The notes: generated from the letters alone by a model not told the origin. DNA of 64,000 nucleotides from Xylanibacter rodentium (GCF_013166575.1 NZ_JABKKE010000008.1:62001-126000), one strand, 5' to 3'. Counted from the first letter of the stretch, positions 18,860-28,545 are shown. Numbers and translations are program-made.

Positions 18860-20350
18860 TTATTTATTCAATCTCCAGGCCACACCGTCCTTGGTGTCCT
18901 TGACCTCGAAACCGGCATCTTTGAGCGCATCGCGTATCTGGTCGCATGTAGCCCAATCCTTGGCGGCACGGGCCTTGGCACGCAGGTCAAGCACCATATC
19001 GACAACCTTTCCATAGGCTTCTTCGCGTACACCGGAAGAACCGGCTTTCTCCTCACGCAATCCGAGCAGGTCGATGGCAAAGAGACGCATTGTGGCGCCA
19101 AGCTCTTCCAAGCAATCGGCGCAGATGGTTGCCTCGTGGTTGAGCAGTTTGTTGACAACACCGCACGCCTCGAAGAGATGGCTGATGACCTGCGGCGTGG
19201 CGAAGTCGTCGTCCATGGCCTCGTAGCACTTCCGGCGCAGTTCCTTGACAATCTTCTCAGTCTGCGGGTCGCACTTGGCCGACACCGGAACACGGTCAAG
19301 GTCGCTGATGCCGTTCATGAGCCGCTCCAATCCTTTTTCACTGGCCTTGAGTGCCTCGTTGGAGAAGTCTACAGTGCCGCGGTAATGGGCCGAGAGAATA
19401 AAGAAGCGTATGGTCATCGGGCTGTATGCCTGCTCAAGCGACGGATGACCGCCGGTGAAGAACTGTTCCAACGTGATGAAGTTGCCAAGACTCTTGCCCA
19501 TCTTCTGACCGTTGATGGTTATCATGTTGTTGTGCATCCAGTAACGCACCATCTGGTCGCCCTGACTGGCCACAGCCTGCGCTATCTCACATTCATGGTG
19601 AGGGAAAACGAGATCGAGACCTCCGCCATGTATGTCGAAATGTTCGCCGAGATACTTGCGGCCCATCGCCGTACACTCGCAGTGCCATCCCGGAAAACCG
19701 TCGCTCCACCGGCTTGGCCAGCGCATGATATGCTCCGGCAGCGCTTTCTTCCACAAAGCGAAATCAACCTGGTTGCGCTTCTCTCCCACTCCGTCAAGTT
19801 CGCGGCTGGCGTTGATTACATCGTCAAGGTTACGCCCCGAAAGTATACCGTACTTATGATCACGATTATATTTCTCAACGTCGAAATATACCGAACCGTT
19901 GCTTTCGTAGGCATAGCCGTTGTCAATTATCTGCTGCACAAGTTGCTGCTGCTCGATAATGTGGCCTGTGGCATGGGGCTCTATGCTCGGCGGCAGCACC
20001 CCCAAAGCGTTCATGGCCTCATGATAACGGTTGGTATAGTGCTGTGCTATCTCCATGGGTTCAAGCTGCTCGAGACGCGCTTTCTTCGCTATCTTGTCGT
20101 CACCCTCGTCGGCATCGTGCTCCAAATGACCTACATCGGTAATATTGCGCACATAGCGGACCTTGTAACCCAAATGGCGCAGATAACGGAAAACGATGTC
20201 GAAAGTTATCGCCGGACGGGCATGCCCCAGATGCGGGTCGCCATAGACCGTCGGTCCGCACACATACATGCCCACATTGGGAGCATGCAACGGCTCGAAA
20301 GCCTCCTTACGGCGACTGAGCGTATTGTATATCAGAAGTGTATGTTCCAT
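18860..20350 (-). CDS. cysS: Cysteinyl-tRNA synthetase
   Basis: Charges tRNA-Cys with cysteine. The 496-residue class I synthetase shows [15 protein letters not shown] (zinc Cys and HIGH-like motif), the zinc ligands in [11 protein letters not shown] and [10 protein letters not shown], the KMSKS-like KMGKSLGN, and the DALR-type anticodon helical domain at the C-terminus. Length is normal. Confidence 0.97.
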   Translation of the reverse strand: MEHTLLIYNTLSRRKEAFEPLHAPNVGMYVCGPTVYGDPHLGHARPAITFDIVFRYLRHLGYKVRYVRNITDVGHLEHDADEGDDKIAKKARLEQLEPMEIAQHYTNRYHEAMNALGVLPPSIEPHATGHIIEQQQLVQQIIDNGYAYESNGSVYFDVEKYNRDHKYGILSGRNLDDVINASRELDGVGEKRNQVDFALWKKALPEHIMRWPSRWSDGFPGWHCECTAMGRKYLGEHFDIHGGGLDLVFPHHECEIAQAVASQGDQMVRYWMHNNMITINGQKMGKSLGNFITLEQFFTGGHPSLEQAYSPMTIRFFILSAHYRGTVDFSNEALKASEKGLERLMNGISDLDRVPVSAKCDPQTEKIVKELRRKCYEAMDDDFATPQVISHLFEACGVVNKLLNHEATICADCLEELGATMRLFAIDLLGLREEKAGSSGVREEAYGKVVDMVLDLRAKARAAKDWATCDQIRDALKDAGFEVKDTKDGVAWRLNK

Positions 20351-20382
20351 AATCTATCTTAATTAAGTCGAAAAACTATTTG

Positions 20383-20390
20383 CAAAGGTA
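20383..20390 (-). promoter_or_regulatory. -7 box of cysS
   Basis: TACCTTTG on the minus strand matches TAnnTTTG 33 bases before the cysS start codon. No exact TTTG is seen at -33. Confidence 0.5.
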
Positions 20391-20594
20391 GTGTAAAATT
20401 CTGATTAAGCGAAAGAAAAGCCAAGATAACGCGCTTTTTTTGTCATAGAACAATCCTTTCCACCATCTCTTCACAAAACAACATATCGTCACACCACCAC
20501 TCCGATTAAAACTTTTTTCATTACAAAAAACAGCCGGTTTATTGCACAAATATATACATAGTGTGCAAAGAAGAGTGCTTTTTTAGTGAAATAA

Positions 20595-20626
20595 TTTGCA
20601 TAGCTGAATAAAAATTAGTTACTTTG
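20595..20626 (+). promoter_or_regulatory. acpP-fabF-rnc promoter
   Basis: TTTG (20595-20598) and TTACTTTG (20619-20626, one mismatch to TAnnTTTG) are separated by 20 bases, giving a leader of about 45 bases before acpP. Confidence 0.6.
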
Positions 20627-20679
20627 CACCCGAATTTTTTGGATTTGAAATCATTATTAACATTTTAAACATTACAATT

Positions 20680-20916
20680 ATGTCAGAAATTGAATCAAAA
20701 GTAAAGGCAATCATCGTTGATAAACTTGGTGTAGACGAGGCTGATGTTAAGCCGGAAGCAAGCTTCACAAACGATCTGGGTGCTGACTCTTTGGACACAG
20801 TAGAGCTCATCATGGAATTTGAGAAGGAGTTCGGCATTTCTATCCCCGATGACAAGGCTGAGAAGATCGGCACTGTTGGCGATGCCATCGCTTACATCGA
20901 GGAGAACGCTAAATAA
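20680..20916 (+). CDS. acpP: Acyl carrier protein
   Basis: Carries growing fatty acyl chains on phosphopantetheine. The 78-residue acidic protein has the modification site [10 protein letters not shown], with Ser about residue 37. It is followed by fabF and rnc, the usual Bacteroidales order, with a 160-base gap containing an inverted repeat. Confidence 0.97.
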   Translation: MSEIESKVKAIIVDKLGVDEADVKPEASFTNDLGADSLDTVELIMEFEKEFGISIPDDKAEKIGTVGDAIAYIEENAK

Positions 20917-20924
20917 ATTCAAAT

Positions 20925-21030
20925 TAACAATTGGGAAATTGGACAAACCGACAATTTGCAATTGAGAAAATGGAGAATTATGATTTCCCCGTCTTGCAAT
21001 GGTGGCAATCATAATTCTCCATTCTTGATT
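20925..21030. repeat. Inverted repeat between acpP and fabF
   Basis: TGGAGAATTATGATT and AATCATAATTCTCCA form a perfect 15-bp stem, with degenerate AATTG-rich sequence before it. A similar TTGATAATTATGATT hairpin lies upstream of 28546. It may shape the acpP-fabF transcript, or be a small dispersed element. Confidence 0.6.
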
Positions 21031-21078
21031 TTCAGACATCCCGGTTAGGCTTTTTCCCGGTTTTCAACTTTTATCATA

Positions 21079-22341
21079 ATGGAATTAAAAAGAGTTGTTG
21101 TAACGGGCCTTGGAGCAGTTACTCCGGTCGGCAACACTCCGGAAGAAACCTGGAACAGTCTGGTAAACGGAGTGAGCGGCGCGGCGCCCTTTACACTATT
21201 TGACGCCTCAAAATTCAAGACACAGTTTGGCTGCGAGGTCAAGAACCTCAACGTAACGGACTACATTGACCGCAAGGAAGTGCGCAAGATGGACCGCTAC
21301 ACACAGTTTGCCTTCATCTCCGCATTGCAGGCTGTCAAAGACAGCGGTCTCGATCTGGAGACAGTTGACAAAAACCGTGTGGGAGTAATCTTCGGTGTAG
21401 GTATCGGCGGTATCAAGACCTTCGAGGACGAAGTGAAATACTATGGCCAGCACGAGGACATGGGACCGAAGTTCAACCCCTTCTTCATCCCTAAGATGAT
21501 AGCCGACATCGCCGCCGGACAGATTTCAATCCACTTCGGATTCCACGGCCCCAACTACGCCACCACATCTGCATGTGCATCATCAAGCAACGCTTTGGCC
21601 GACGCTTTCAACCAGATACGTCTGGGCAAGGCCGACATGATAGTCAGCGGTGGTGCCGAGGCCGCTCTCTGCGCTGTAGGCGTAGGCGGCTTCAACGCCA
21701 TGCACGCACTTTCCACACGCAACGACGACCCTGAACACGCATCACGCCCGTTCAGCAAGAGCCGCGACGGCTTCATCATGGGTGAAGGCGCAGGCTGTCT
21801 CATACTCGAGGAGCTGGAGCATGCCAAGGCCCGCGGAGCCAAGATATACGCAGAGATGGTAGGCGAAGGCGCCAGTGCCGACGCTCACCACATCACAGCA
21901 TCACATCCCGAAGGACTCGGAGCACGCCTCGTGATGGAAAACGCTCTGAAAGACGCCGGTCTGAAACCCGAGGATATCGACTACATCAACGTTCACGGCA
22001 CATCGACCCCCGTGGGTGACATCTCTGAGGCCAAGGCCATCAAAGCCGTCTTCGGCGATGCCGCATACAAGCTGAACATTAGTTCGACAAAGTCAATGAC
22101 CGGCCACCTGCTCGGTGCAGCCGGAGCCGTGGAAGCCATGGCTACGGTGCTTGCCGTGCAGAACGACATCGTGCCACCGACAATCAACCACGACGACGAC
22201 GACCGCGACGAGGAGATAGACTACAATCTGAACTTCACGTTCAACAAGGCCCAAAAGCGCGAGGTACGCGCCGCCATGAGCAACACATTCGGATTCGGCG
22301 GACACAATGCCTGCGTCATCTTCAAGAAATATGCTGAATAA
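21079..22341 (+). CDS. fabF: 3-oxoacyl-ACP synthase II
   Basis: Elongating beta-ketoacyl-ACP synthase of fatty acid synthesis. The 420-residue thiolase-fold protein has the nucleophile in TTSACASSSNALADA and the histidines in VHGTSTPVGD and KSMTGHLLGAAG. Length is normal. Its last codons overlap the start of rnc, suggesting coupled translation. Confidence 0.97.
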   Translation: MELKRVVVTGLGAVTPVGNTPEETWNSLVNGVSGAAPFTLFDASKFKTQFGCEVKNLNVTDYIDRKEVRKMDRYTQFAFISALQAVKDSGLDLETVDKNRVGVIFGVGIGGIKTFEDEVKYYGQHEDMGPKFNPFFIPKMIADIAAGQISIHFGFHGPNYATTSACASSSNALADAFNQIRLGKADMIVSGGAEAALCAVGVGGFNAMHALSTRNDDPEHASRPFSKSRDGFIMGEGAGCLILEELEHAKARGAKIYAEMVGEGASADAHHITASHPEGLGARLVMENALKDAGLKPEDIDYINVHGTSTPVGDISEAKAIKAVFGDAAYKLNISSTKSMTGHLLGAAGAVEAMATVLAVQNDIVPPTINHDDDDRDEEIDYNLNFTFNKAQKREVRAAMSNTFGFGGHNACVIFKKYAE

Positions 22342-23386
22342 TATCATCATAGATAGAATAAAGCTCCGTTTCCGCAAGGAGAAGGAGCTTTTTTCTTCCC
22401 TCTACGACATCATCGGCTTCTATCCCCGCAACATCGAGTACTACAAACTGGCCCTGATGCACAAGAGCGTATCCAGGCGCAACGCCAAGGGAAAACCGCT
22501 CAACAACGAGCGTCTGGAATTTTTGGGCGACGCCATACTCGATGCCGTAGTGGGCGACATCGTCTACCGCCACTTCGAAGGCAAGCGTGAGGGATTTCTC
22601 ACCAACACCCGCAGCAAGCTCGTACAGCGCGACACACTCAACAAACTGGCCGACGAGATGGGCCTCTGCCGCCTTATAATATCGTCAGGACATACCAACT
22701 CCCACAACAGCTATATGGGAGGCAATGCGTTTGAAGCACTCGTGGGCGCCATCTATCTCGACCGCGGATACGAAGCTTGCATGCAGTTCATGCAGAAACG
22801 CATACTCACGCAGCTCATCAACATCGACAAGGTGGCCTACAAAGAAGTCAACTTCAAGAGCAAGCTCATAGAGTGGACACAGAAGAACCGTGTACGAATG
22901 GAATTCAAGTTGCTCGAACAGAACAAGGATGAGAACAGCAGTCCCACATTCTGCTATCAGGTAATACTGGAAGACATAAAGGCTGGCATAGGAAAAGGAT
23001 TCTCAAAGAAAGAGAGCCAGCAGTTGGCGTCGAAGGAGACATTGCAGCGCCTCCGCCGCGAACCGCAGTTCATAGATGCCGTATTTGCCTCCAAGACAGG
23101 ACGCACAAGAATGGAAGAAGAACCGGAACCCGATGCCCCGGCAACCGGCGAAAACACCACCGACGGCGTCACAAACACATTGCCTGACAGCAACAACATC
23201 ACCGACTGTAACATCAAATCCGGAGACACGACCGGCCGCCGGCACGAAAGACAATCCGAAAAGACCGGAAAACAGGCCTCAACCGATGTTGACGAATTCG
23301 ACTTGTCCGACATAACAGCCACACCCAAAGAACTGTCGAGAGAAGAAATAATAGCTGCCGCCGAAGCAGCAGCATATACAGACTGA
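22331..23386 (+). CDS. rnc: Ribonuclease III with a long acidic C-terminal tail
   Basis: Double-strand RNA endonuclease for rRNA and mRNA processing, 351 residues from ATG 22331, which overlaps the fabF end by 11 bases. The signature NNERLEFLGDAILDAVVGDIVY is followed by a second nuclease segment (GGNAFEALVGAIYLDRG) and a dsRNA-binding domain (FKSKLIEWTQKNR...CYQVIL). About 100 further residues, rich in Asp, Glu, Thr and Asn, extend past the usual end near residue 250. They look disordered and are of unknown role. Confidence 0.95.
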   Translation: MLNNIIIDRIKLRFRKEKELFSSLYDIIGFYPRNIEYYKLALMHKSVSRRNAKGKPLNNERLEFLGDAILDAVVGDIVYRHFEGKREGFLTNTRSKLVQRDTLNKLADEMGLCRLIISSGHTNSHNSYMGGNAFEALVGAIYLDRGYEACMQFMQKRILTQLINIDKVAYKEVNFKSKLIEWTQKNRVRMEFKLLEQNKDENSSPTFCYQVILEDIKAGIGKGFSKKESQQLASKETLQRLRREPQFIDAVFASKTGRTRMEEEPEPDAPATGENTTDGVTNTLPDSNNITDCNIKSGDTTGRRHERQSEKTGKQASTDVDEFDLSDITATPKELSREEIIAAAEAAAYTD

Positions 23387-23425
23387 CATTTTTCGTATAG
23401 CAGGCGGACAATACAAGATTATATC

Positions 23426-23445
23426 CCGACATACAGTCATGTCGG
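23426..23445 (+). terminator. Hairpin after rnc
   Basis: CCGACAT / ATGTCGG with a 6-base loop, followed by a T-rich stretch, 40 bases after the rnc stop. Confidence 0.55.
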
Positions 23446-23454
23446 ATAAATATC

Positions 23455-23762
23455 TTTACTTTAACGTATGTTAAGCGACATCTGTATCGCGATTTTCGGG
23501 CAAGGCTCCGAAAATCGCGATTTTTACTTCAAATGGGAAGCGCTGATTATCAACACATTGCAATCGCACAGGTTTGTCAAGAAAGCAGAGAGGGCCGTTT
23601 CACCTTGCAATAAGGCCGTTATTGCATTGCGACGGCGGCCTTATTGCAATGCGAAACGGCCCTCGCGGGAGTGTCGGGAGGCCCTTACGGTGAGAAAACA
23701 ATGCAAAAAACATGTGTAAAGGAAGCCGAGAAGGCCTCCCGGCTTTTCTATTTCAGAAAAAA
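23455..23762. repeat. Dispersed hairpin element, copy 1
   Basis: The copy starts with TTTACTTTAACGTATGTTAA (23455-23474), which also begins copy 2 at 50903. An inverted repeat follows at 23486-23521 (14-bp perfect stem, ATCGCGATTTTCGG). The conserved half (23578-23762) holds a near-perfect palindrome with 29-base arms (23590-23618 and 23636-23664) around a 17-base loop that is identical in copy 2. It ends in a small hairpin CCGAGAAGGCCTCCCGG and a T-run. No coding potential is visible. Confidence 0.8.
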
Positions 23763-23798
23763 TAAAATGCGTTTTTTTCAGAATTATACTGACATAAA

Positions 23799-23877
23799 GA
23801 CATATCCCTTTTGAAGGCAAAGACATGCTTCCTTATCTCCGAAAGAAACACGTCTTTGCCTTCAAAAGGGATATGTC
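23799..23877. repeat. Perfect 26-bp inverted repeat with 27-base loop
   Basis: Arms at 23799-23824 and 23852-23877 (GACATATCCCTTTTGAAGGC... and its exact complement). Pairing extends outward by about 8 more bases with one bulge (GACATAAA / TTTATGTC). It lies just upstream of the GH3-family promoter. It could be a strong terminator, a protein-binding site or a miniature mobile element. Confidence 0.85.
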
Positions 23878-23932
23878 ATTTATGTCCAAAGAAACATGTC
23901 TTTGTGTCTAACCTTAAAAATAGTAAAAAGTA

Positions 23933-23962
23933 TTTGTGTTACAAAAGTTTGCCGTATCTTTG
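23933..23962 (+). promoter_or_regulatory. Promoter of the GH3-family gene
   Basis: TTTG (23933-23936) and TATCTTTG (23955-23962, exact TAnnTTTG) with 18-base spacing. The start codon at 23971 is so close that the transcript would have almost no leader. Confidence 0.65.
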
Positions 23963-23970
23963 CATCTATT

Positions 23971-25488
23971 ATGAACATAACAGGAATAGTTCGCAATGTG
24001 TTTCTGCCGCGCCAAAAAGAGCTTGAACGGCACATCAACGGAGCAGAAACGCTGCAACAAAATGTGTTGCAGCACCTTGTGACACGCGCCGGAAACACCG
24101 AATACGGGCGTAATCATCTGTTCGGAACGATACACAACTATGATGATTTCGCAAGAAATATCCCCATAAACACCTACGAGGAACTCAAAGGCGACATCGA
24201 CCGCATGCGCCACGGTGAAAGAGACATTCTATGGCCGGGACGCGTGAAGTGGTATGCCAAGTCGTCGGGCACCACCAACGACAAGAGCAAATTCATCCCC
24301 GTCAGCGCCGACGGCCTGCGCGACACGCACTATAAGGGCGGCAAGGATGCCGTGGCCATCTATCTGGACAACAATCCCAAGAGCCGCATGTTCGACGGCA
24401 AGGGCCTGATACTCGGCGGAAGCCATTCGCCCAACTGCAATCTGGCCGACAGCCTGGTGGGCGACCTCAGCGCAATACTGATAGAAAACATCACCCCGCT
24501 TGTCAACTTAGTGCGCGTTCCGCAGAAGCAGACCGCCCTGCTGAGCGACTTCGAAGTGAAGCGCGACCGCATAGCCCGCGAGACGATGGGCCGCAACGTC
24601 ACCAATCTGAGCGGCGTGCCGTCGTGGATGCTCTCCGTGCTCACACGGGTGATGGAGCTCACGGGCAAGACCCATCTGGAAGAGGTGTGGCCCAATCTGG
24701 AAGTGTTCTTCCATGGCGGAGTGGCCTTCACGCCCTACCGCAAGCAATACGAGCAACTGATTACCTCGCCCCGGATGCACTACATGGAGACGTACAACGC
24801 AAGCGAAGGGTTCTTCGGTCTGCAAAACGACCCGCAAGACAAGTCGATGCTGCTGATGTCCGACTACGGCGTGTTCTACGAATTCATACCGATGGACGAG
24901 TTCGGCACGGACAACCCCACGGCTGTACCGCTGTGGGGGGTTGAAACGGGACGCAACTATGCCATGGTCATCTCCACCTCGTGCGGACTGTGGCGCTATG
25001 TTCTGGGCGACACCGTCAGCTTCACTTCGGTCAATCCCTACAAGTTCGTCATCACAGGCCGCACCAAGAGTTTCATCAACGCCTTCGGCGAGGAGCTCAT
25101 CGTAGACAACGCCGAGCAGGGTCTGGCCCACGCATGCAGCGAGACCGGTGCCGAAGTGCTCGAATATACCGCCGCACCGGTGTTCATGGACGGCAACGCC
25201 AAGTGCCGCCATCAGTGGCTCATAGAGTTCGCGCGGCGCCCCGACGACATCGGCCGGTTTGCCTCGCTGCTCGACAAGCGCCTGCAAGAACTCAACAGCG
25301 ACTACGAGGCCAAACGCTACAAGAACATCACCCTGCAACATCTTGAGATAGTCGAGGCACGTCCCAACCTGTTCAACGACTGGCTCAAGATGAAGGGAAA
25401 GCTCGGCGGACAGCACAAGATACCGCGGCTGAACAACAACCGCGACATAATGGAGCAGATGCTCAGACTCATGGAAATGGGAATCTGA
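23971..25488 (+). CDS. GH3-family acyl-adenylating protein
   Basis: 505-residue protein of the GH3 (auxin-responsive promoter) family, relatives of acyl-AMP synthetases that join carboxylic acids to amino acids in plants. Visible signatures are the ATP-binding loop AKSSGTTNDKSKFIPVS, the motif YNASEGFFG and the late LWRYVLGDTV...FVITGRTKSFINAFGEEL. ATG 23971 lies directly after a good promoter; an upstream in-frame extension has no support. Bacterial members are common in Bacteroidetes, but their substrates are not known to me. Confidence 0.9.
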   Translation: MNITGIVRNVFLPRQKELERHINGAETLQQNVLQHLVTRAGNTEYGRNHLFGTIHNYDDFARNIPINTYEELKGDIDRMRHGERDILWPGRVKWYAKSSGTTNDKSKFIPVSADGLRDTHYKGGKDAVAIYLDNNPKSRMFDGKGLILGGSHSPNCNLADSLVGDLSAILIENITPLVNLVRVPQKQTALLSDFEVKRDRIARETMGRNVTNLSGVPSWMLSVLTRVMELTGKTHLEEVWPNLEVFFHGGVAFTPYRKQYEQLITSPRMHYMETYNASEGFFGLQNDPQDKSMLLMSDYGVFYEFIPMDEFGTDNPTAVPLWGVETGRNYAMVISTSCGLWRYVLGDTVSFTSVNPYKFVITGRTKSFINAFGEELIVDNAEQGLAHACSETGAEVLEYTAAPVFMDGNAKCRHQWLIEFARRPDDIGRFASLLDKRLQELNSDYEAKRYKNITLQHLEIVEARPNLFNDWLKMKGKLGGQHKIPRLNNNRDIMEQMLRLMEMGI

Positions 25489-25543
25489 AGGCTACGGCAG
25501 GACTTCAAGACAAGAGTACAACAGAAGAAAAAGACAACAGGAA

Positions 25544-27562
25544 ATGACGGACAAGGCCAACATCACGCATACAACCGAAACAAGAACCGGACACGGAGCG
25601 CAACGGAAATACAGCCCACGCGCCGCCTTGTCCATGCTCAAAATTGTCGTGGCCTGCATTTCGGCAATGTTGCTGACAGCCTCCTGCGCACGAATGGGGC
25701 AGCCCGACGGCGGATGGTATGACGAAACGCCTCCAAAGATAGTGCATGCCTCACCTGCCGACAAGGCCACCGGAGTGAAGACACGCAAGATAACCATCAC
25801 ATTCGACGAGTTCGTCAAACTTGAGGATGCGGCCAACAAGGTGGTCGTGTCGCCTCCGCAGCTCGAAACGCCAGAGATAAAGAGCGCGGGAAAGAGGATT
25901 GTCGTAGAACTGAAAGACTCGCTCAAAGACGACATCACATACACCATCGACTTCTCCGACGCCATCACCGACAACAACGAGAACAATCCGATGGGCAACT
26001 ACACATACAGTTTCTCGACAGGTACTGAGATTGACACGTTTGAAGTGGCAGGCAACGTACTCGACGCAAGCAACCTCGAGCCTGTAAAAGGAATACTCGT
26101 AGGACTGTACGACGACCTGTCCGACACGGCATTCACCGCAAAACCGATGATACGCGTATCGCGCACGGACAGCCGGGGACGCTTCATCATAAAGGGCGTC
26201 GCACCGGGAACATACCGCGTATATGCCCTTCAGGATGCCGACGGAAACTATATCTACAGCCAAAAGAGCGAAATGGTGGCCTTCAGCCACGACACCTTCG
26301 TGCCGAGCTGCGGCCCGGACATACGGCAGGACACCATCTGGCGCGACGAACTGCGTATCGACTCCATCGCCCGTGTGCCCTACACGCATTTCCGTCCGGA
26401 CAACATCGTGCTGCTGGCATTCACCGTGCCGCAGACCGACCGCTACCTGCTCAAGACCGAGCGGCAGGACCCGCGACGCATAGACTTCTACTTCACTTAC
26501 GGCAGCGACAGCCTGCCCGCTGTCAAAGGCATCAACTTCGACGCATCGGACGCATTTGTCATCGAACCGTCGGAGAAGCGCGACACCATCTTCTACTGGC
26601 TGCGCGACACGGCTTTGGTCAACCGAGACACGCTGCTGATGGAGGTGGACTACATGATGACAGACACCACCGGACTGCTCACAAGCCGCACCGACACCAT
26701 ATCCGCACTGCCCAAGAAAGGTTACGAAAAGCGGATGAAAGAACTGGAGAAAGAAATCGAAAAGTGGCAGAAGGACCAAGAGAAAGCCCGCAAGAAGGGC
26801 GAGCCTTACGATTCGGTGATGCCTGTGAAGAATATGGAACCCAAAATCAGCATCCCGTCCTCGATGAGTCCCGAAAGCAGCGTATTCATCGAGATGCCCA
26901 CACCGCTGGCACGCTTCGACACATCGGCCATACATCTGTATTCAAAGCACGACACCCTGTGGTACAGAGCACGCTTCGAGCTGCATCCCGTCAAGGGACA
27001 GCTGCGCCGGTACGAACTGCTGGCCGAATGGCGCCCCGCGGTGGAATACAGTCTGGAGATAGACTCGGCGGCGTTTGAAGACATTTACGGCATTGTGTCA
27101 AAACCCGTAAAGAAAGGCCTGAGAGTGCGTTCGAACGACGATTTCGGCTCGTTGATGGTCAGCATTGACGGCAGGACCGACACGCTCGATATGGTAGTAC
27201 AGCTGCTCAACAGTTCGGGCAATGTGGTAAAACAGACAAAGGCAAAGAACAACACAGCCGAATTTTTCTATGTTCAGCCCGGGAAATACTACCTGAGCGC
27301 CTTTACCGACAACAATGGCAATGGCATATGGGACACCGGTGACTACGAGGCCGACAGGCAGCCGGAAGCGGTGTTCTACAATCCCAAGGAGATAGAGTGC
27401 AAGGCCAAGTGGGACATCACCGTTTCGTGGAATATAAACGCCGTACCTCTGACAGAGCAGAAACCTATGGCCATAACCAAGCAGAAACCCGACAAAGAGA
27501 AGAAACAGAGAAACAGGAATGCCGACCGCGCACGCGAAATGGGCATACCACTGAAGAAATAA
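25544..27562 (+). CDS. Large lipoprotein with SbsA-type Ig-like domain
   Basis: Up to 672 residues. A lipobox (LLTASC) follows a hydrophobic stretch, then PDGGWYDETPPKIVHASPADKATGV and an SbsA/Big_5-like Ig domain (ITITFDEFVKLEDAANKVVVSP). Further beta-rich repeats follow, then a charged coiled-coil stretch (KRMKELEKEIEKWQKDQEK) and a C-terminal domain with FTDNNGNGIWDTGDY. Either the start at 25544 or ATG 25634 is possible; the latter gives a normal lipoprotein signal. It is followed closely by a DUF3108 gene, suggesting an envelope operon. Function unknown. Confidence 0.85.
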   Translation: MTDKANITHTTETRTGHGAQRKYSPRAALSMLKIVVACISAMLLTASCARMGQPDGGWYDETPPKIVHASPADKATGVKTRKITITFDEFVKLEDAANKVVVSPPQLETPEIKSAGKRIVVELKDSLKDDITYTIDFSDAITDNNENNPMGNYTYSFSTGTEIDTFEVAGNVLDASNLEPVKGILVGLYDDLSDTAFTAKPMIRVSRTDSRGRFIIKGVAPGTYRVYALQDADGNYIYSQKSEMVAFSHDTFVPSCGPDIRQDTIWRDELRIDSIARVPYTHFRPDNIVLLAFTVPQTDRYLLKTERQDPRRIDFYFTYGSDSLPAVKGINFDASDAFVIEPSEKRDTIFYWLRDTALVNRDTLLMEVDYMMTDTTGLLTSRTDTISALPKKGYEKRMKELEKEIEKWQKDQEKARKKGEPYDSVMPVKNMEPKISIPSSMSPESSVFIEMPTPLARFDTSAIHLYSKHDTLWYRARFELHPVKGQLRRYELLAEWRPAVEYSLEIDSAAFEDIYGIVSKPVKKGLRVRSNDDFGSLMVSIDGRTDTLDMVVQLLNSSGNVVKQTKAKNNTAEFFYVQPGKYYLSAFTDNNGNGIWDTGDYEADRQPEAVFYNPKEIECKAKWDITVSWNINAVPLTEQKPMAITKQKPDKEKKQRNRNADRAREMGIPLKK

Positions 27563-27594
27563 AGAATCGGCAAACACATGGAAAGGAGGACACT

Positions 27595-28416
27595 ATGAAA
27601 CATTTCAGCACCAGAATCTTACTGGCTATAGTGATGACGGCAGCCATAGCCGCCACGGGCCGAGCACAATGCGGCATAGAAAACAAGGCATTCAAGTCGG
27701 GAGAATTCCTTTACTACGACCTGTTCTTCAACTGGAAGTTCATTTGGGTGAAGGTGGGAACAGCCTCCATGAGCACTGTCAAGTCAACATACGACGGCCG
27801 ACAGGCATATCGCACAAGCCTCATCACACGCGGCAACAACAAACTTGACAAGATGTTCATGATGCGCGACACGCTGCTGTCATACTGCACCGACGACATC
27901 GTACCGCTATACTTCCGCAAGGGTGCACGCGAGGGAAAACGCTACTATGTGGACGAATTGTGGTACAGTTATCCCGCAGGCAAGTGCCATCTGAAAAAGC
28001 ACCGCATAGAAAACGACGGACGGCACGTGTGGAAAGACTCGGAGTACAAGGACTGCATATACGACATGATGAGCATATTCCTGCGTGCCCGCAACTTTGA
28101 TACCGGCAAGTTAAAGAAAGGCCAGACCATACCCATGCCCATCAGCGATGCTAGGCGTCTGTCCAACTCGTGGCTGAAATATATCGGGAAGGAAACATTC
28201 AAAATGGAAGGCAGCAACGACAAATACCGCTGTCTGGTGTTCTCGTTCATTGAACGCGAAGACGAAAAGAACCACGAACTGATACGTTTCTATGTCACCG
28301 ACGACGTCAACCACATACCCGTACGGCTTGACATGTTCCTGAGTTTCGGCTCGGCAAAGGCTTTTCTGAAAGGCTACAAGGGTGTGCGCAGCCCTATGAC
28401 GTCAAAATTGAACTGA
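27595..28416 (+). CDS. DUF3108 domain-containing exported protein
   Basis: 273 residues from ATG 27595, preceded by GGAAAGGAGG, an unusually good ribosome site for this genome. A signal peptide ends near GRAQ. The mature part begins with FKSGEFLYYDLFFNWKFIWVKVGTASM, typical of DUF3108, a beta-rich periplasmic family of unknown function often found with outer-membrane genes. It probably shares a transcript with the Ig-like lipoprotein upstream. Confidence 0.88.
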   Translation: MKHFSTRILLAIVMTAAIAATGRAQCGIENKAFKSGEFLYYDLFFNWKFIWVKVGTASMSTVKSTYDGRQAYRTSLITRGNNKLDKMFMMRDTLLSYCTDDIVPLYFRKGAREGKRYYVDELWYSYPAGKCHLKKHRIENDGRHVWKDSEYKDCIYDMMSIFLRARNFDTGKLKKGQTIPMPISDARRLSNSWLKYIGKETFKMEGSNDKYRCLVFSFIEREDEKNHELIRFYVTDDVNHIPVRLDMFLSFGSAKAFLKGYKGVRSPMTSKLN

Positions 28417-28429
28417 ATCCGATTGGGAA

Positions 28430-28535
28430 TATGGAATTGAAAATTGAGGATTGAGAATTGATAATTATGATTACCATTGTTGACAATAGCCGAGACATGA
28501 CAACTGAATCATAATTATCAATCCTCAACAAAAAC
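28430..28535. repeat. AATTG-rich inverted repeat
   Basis: TTGATAATTATGATT and AATCATAATTATCAA form a perfect stem around a loop of about 45 bases, with ATTGAGGATTGAG-like runs outside. It resembles the hairpin between acpP and fabF and may belong to the same small repeat family. Confidence 0.6.
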
Positions 28536-28545
28536 ACTACTAACC

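Larger units (their letters stand above)
20351..20679. other. Divergent promoter region cysS / acpP
   Basis: 329 AT-rich bases. The cysS side has CAAAGGTA (20383-20390; TACCTTTG on the minus strand) and the acpP side has the promoter at 20595-20626. The middle part (20400-20580) shows no gene or clear repeat. Confidence 0.55.
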
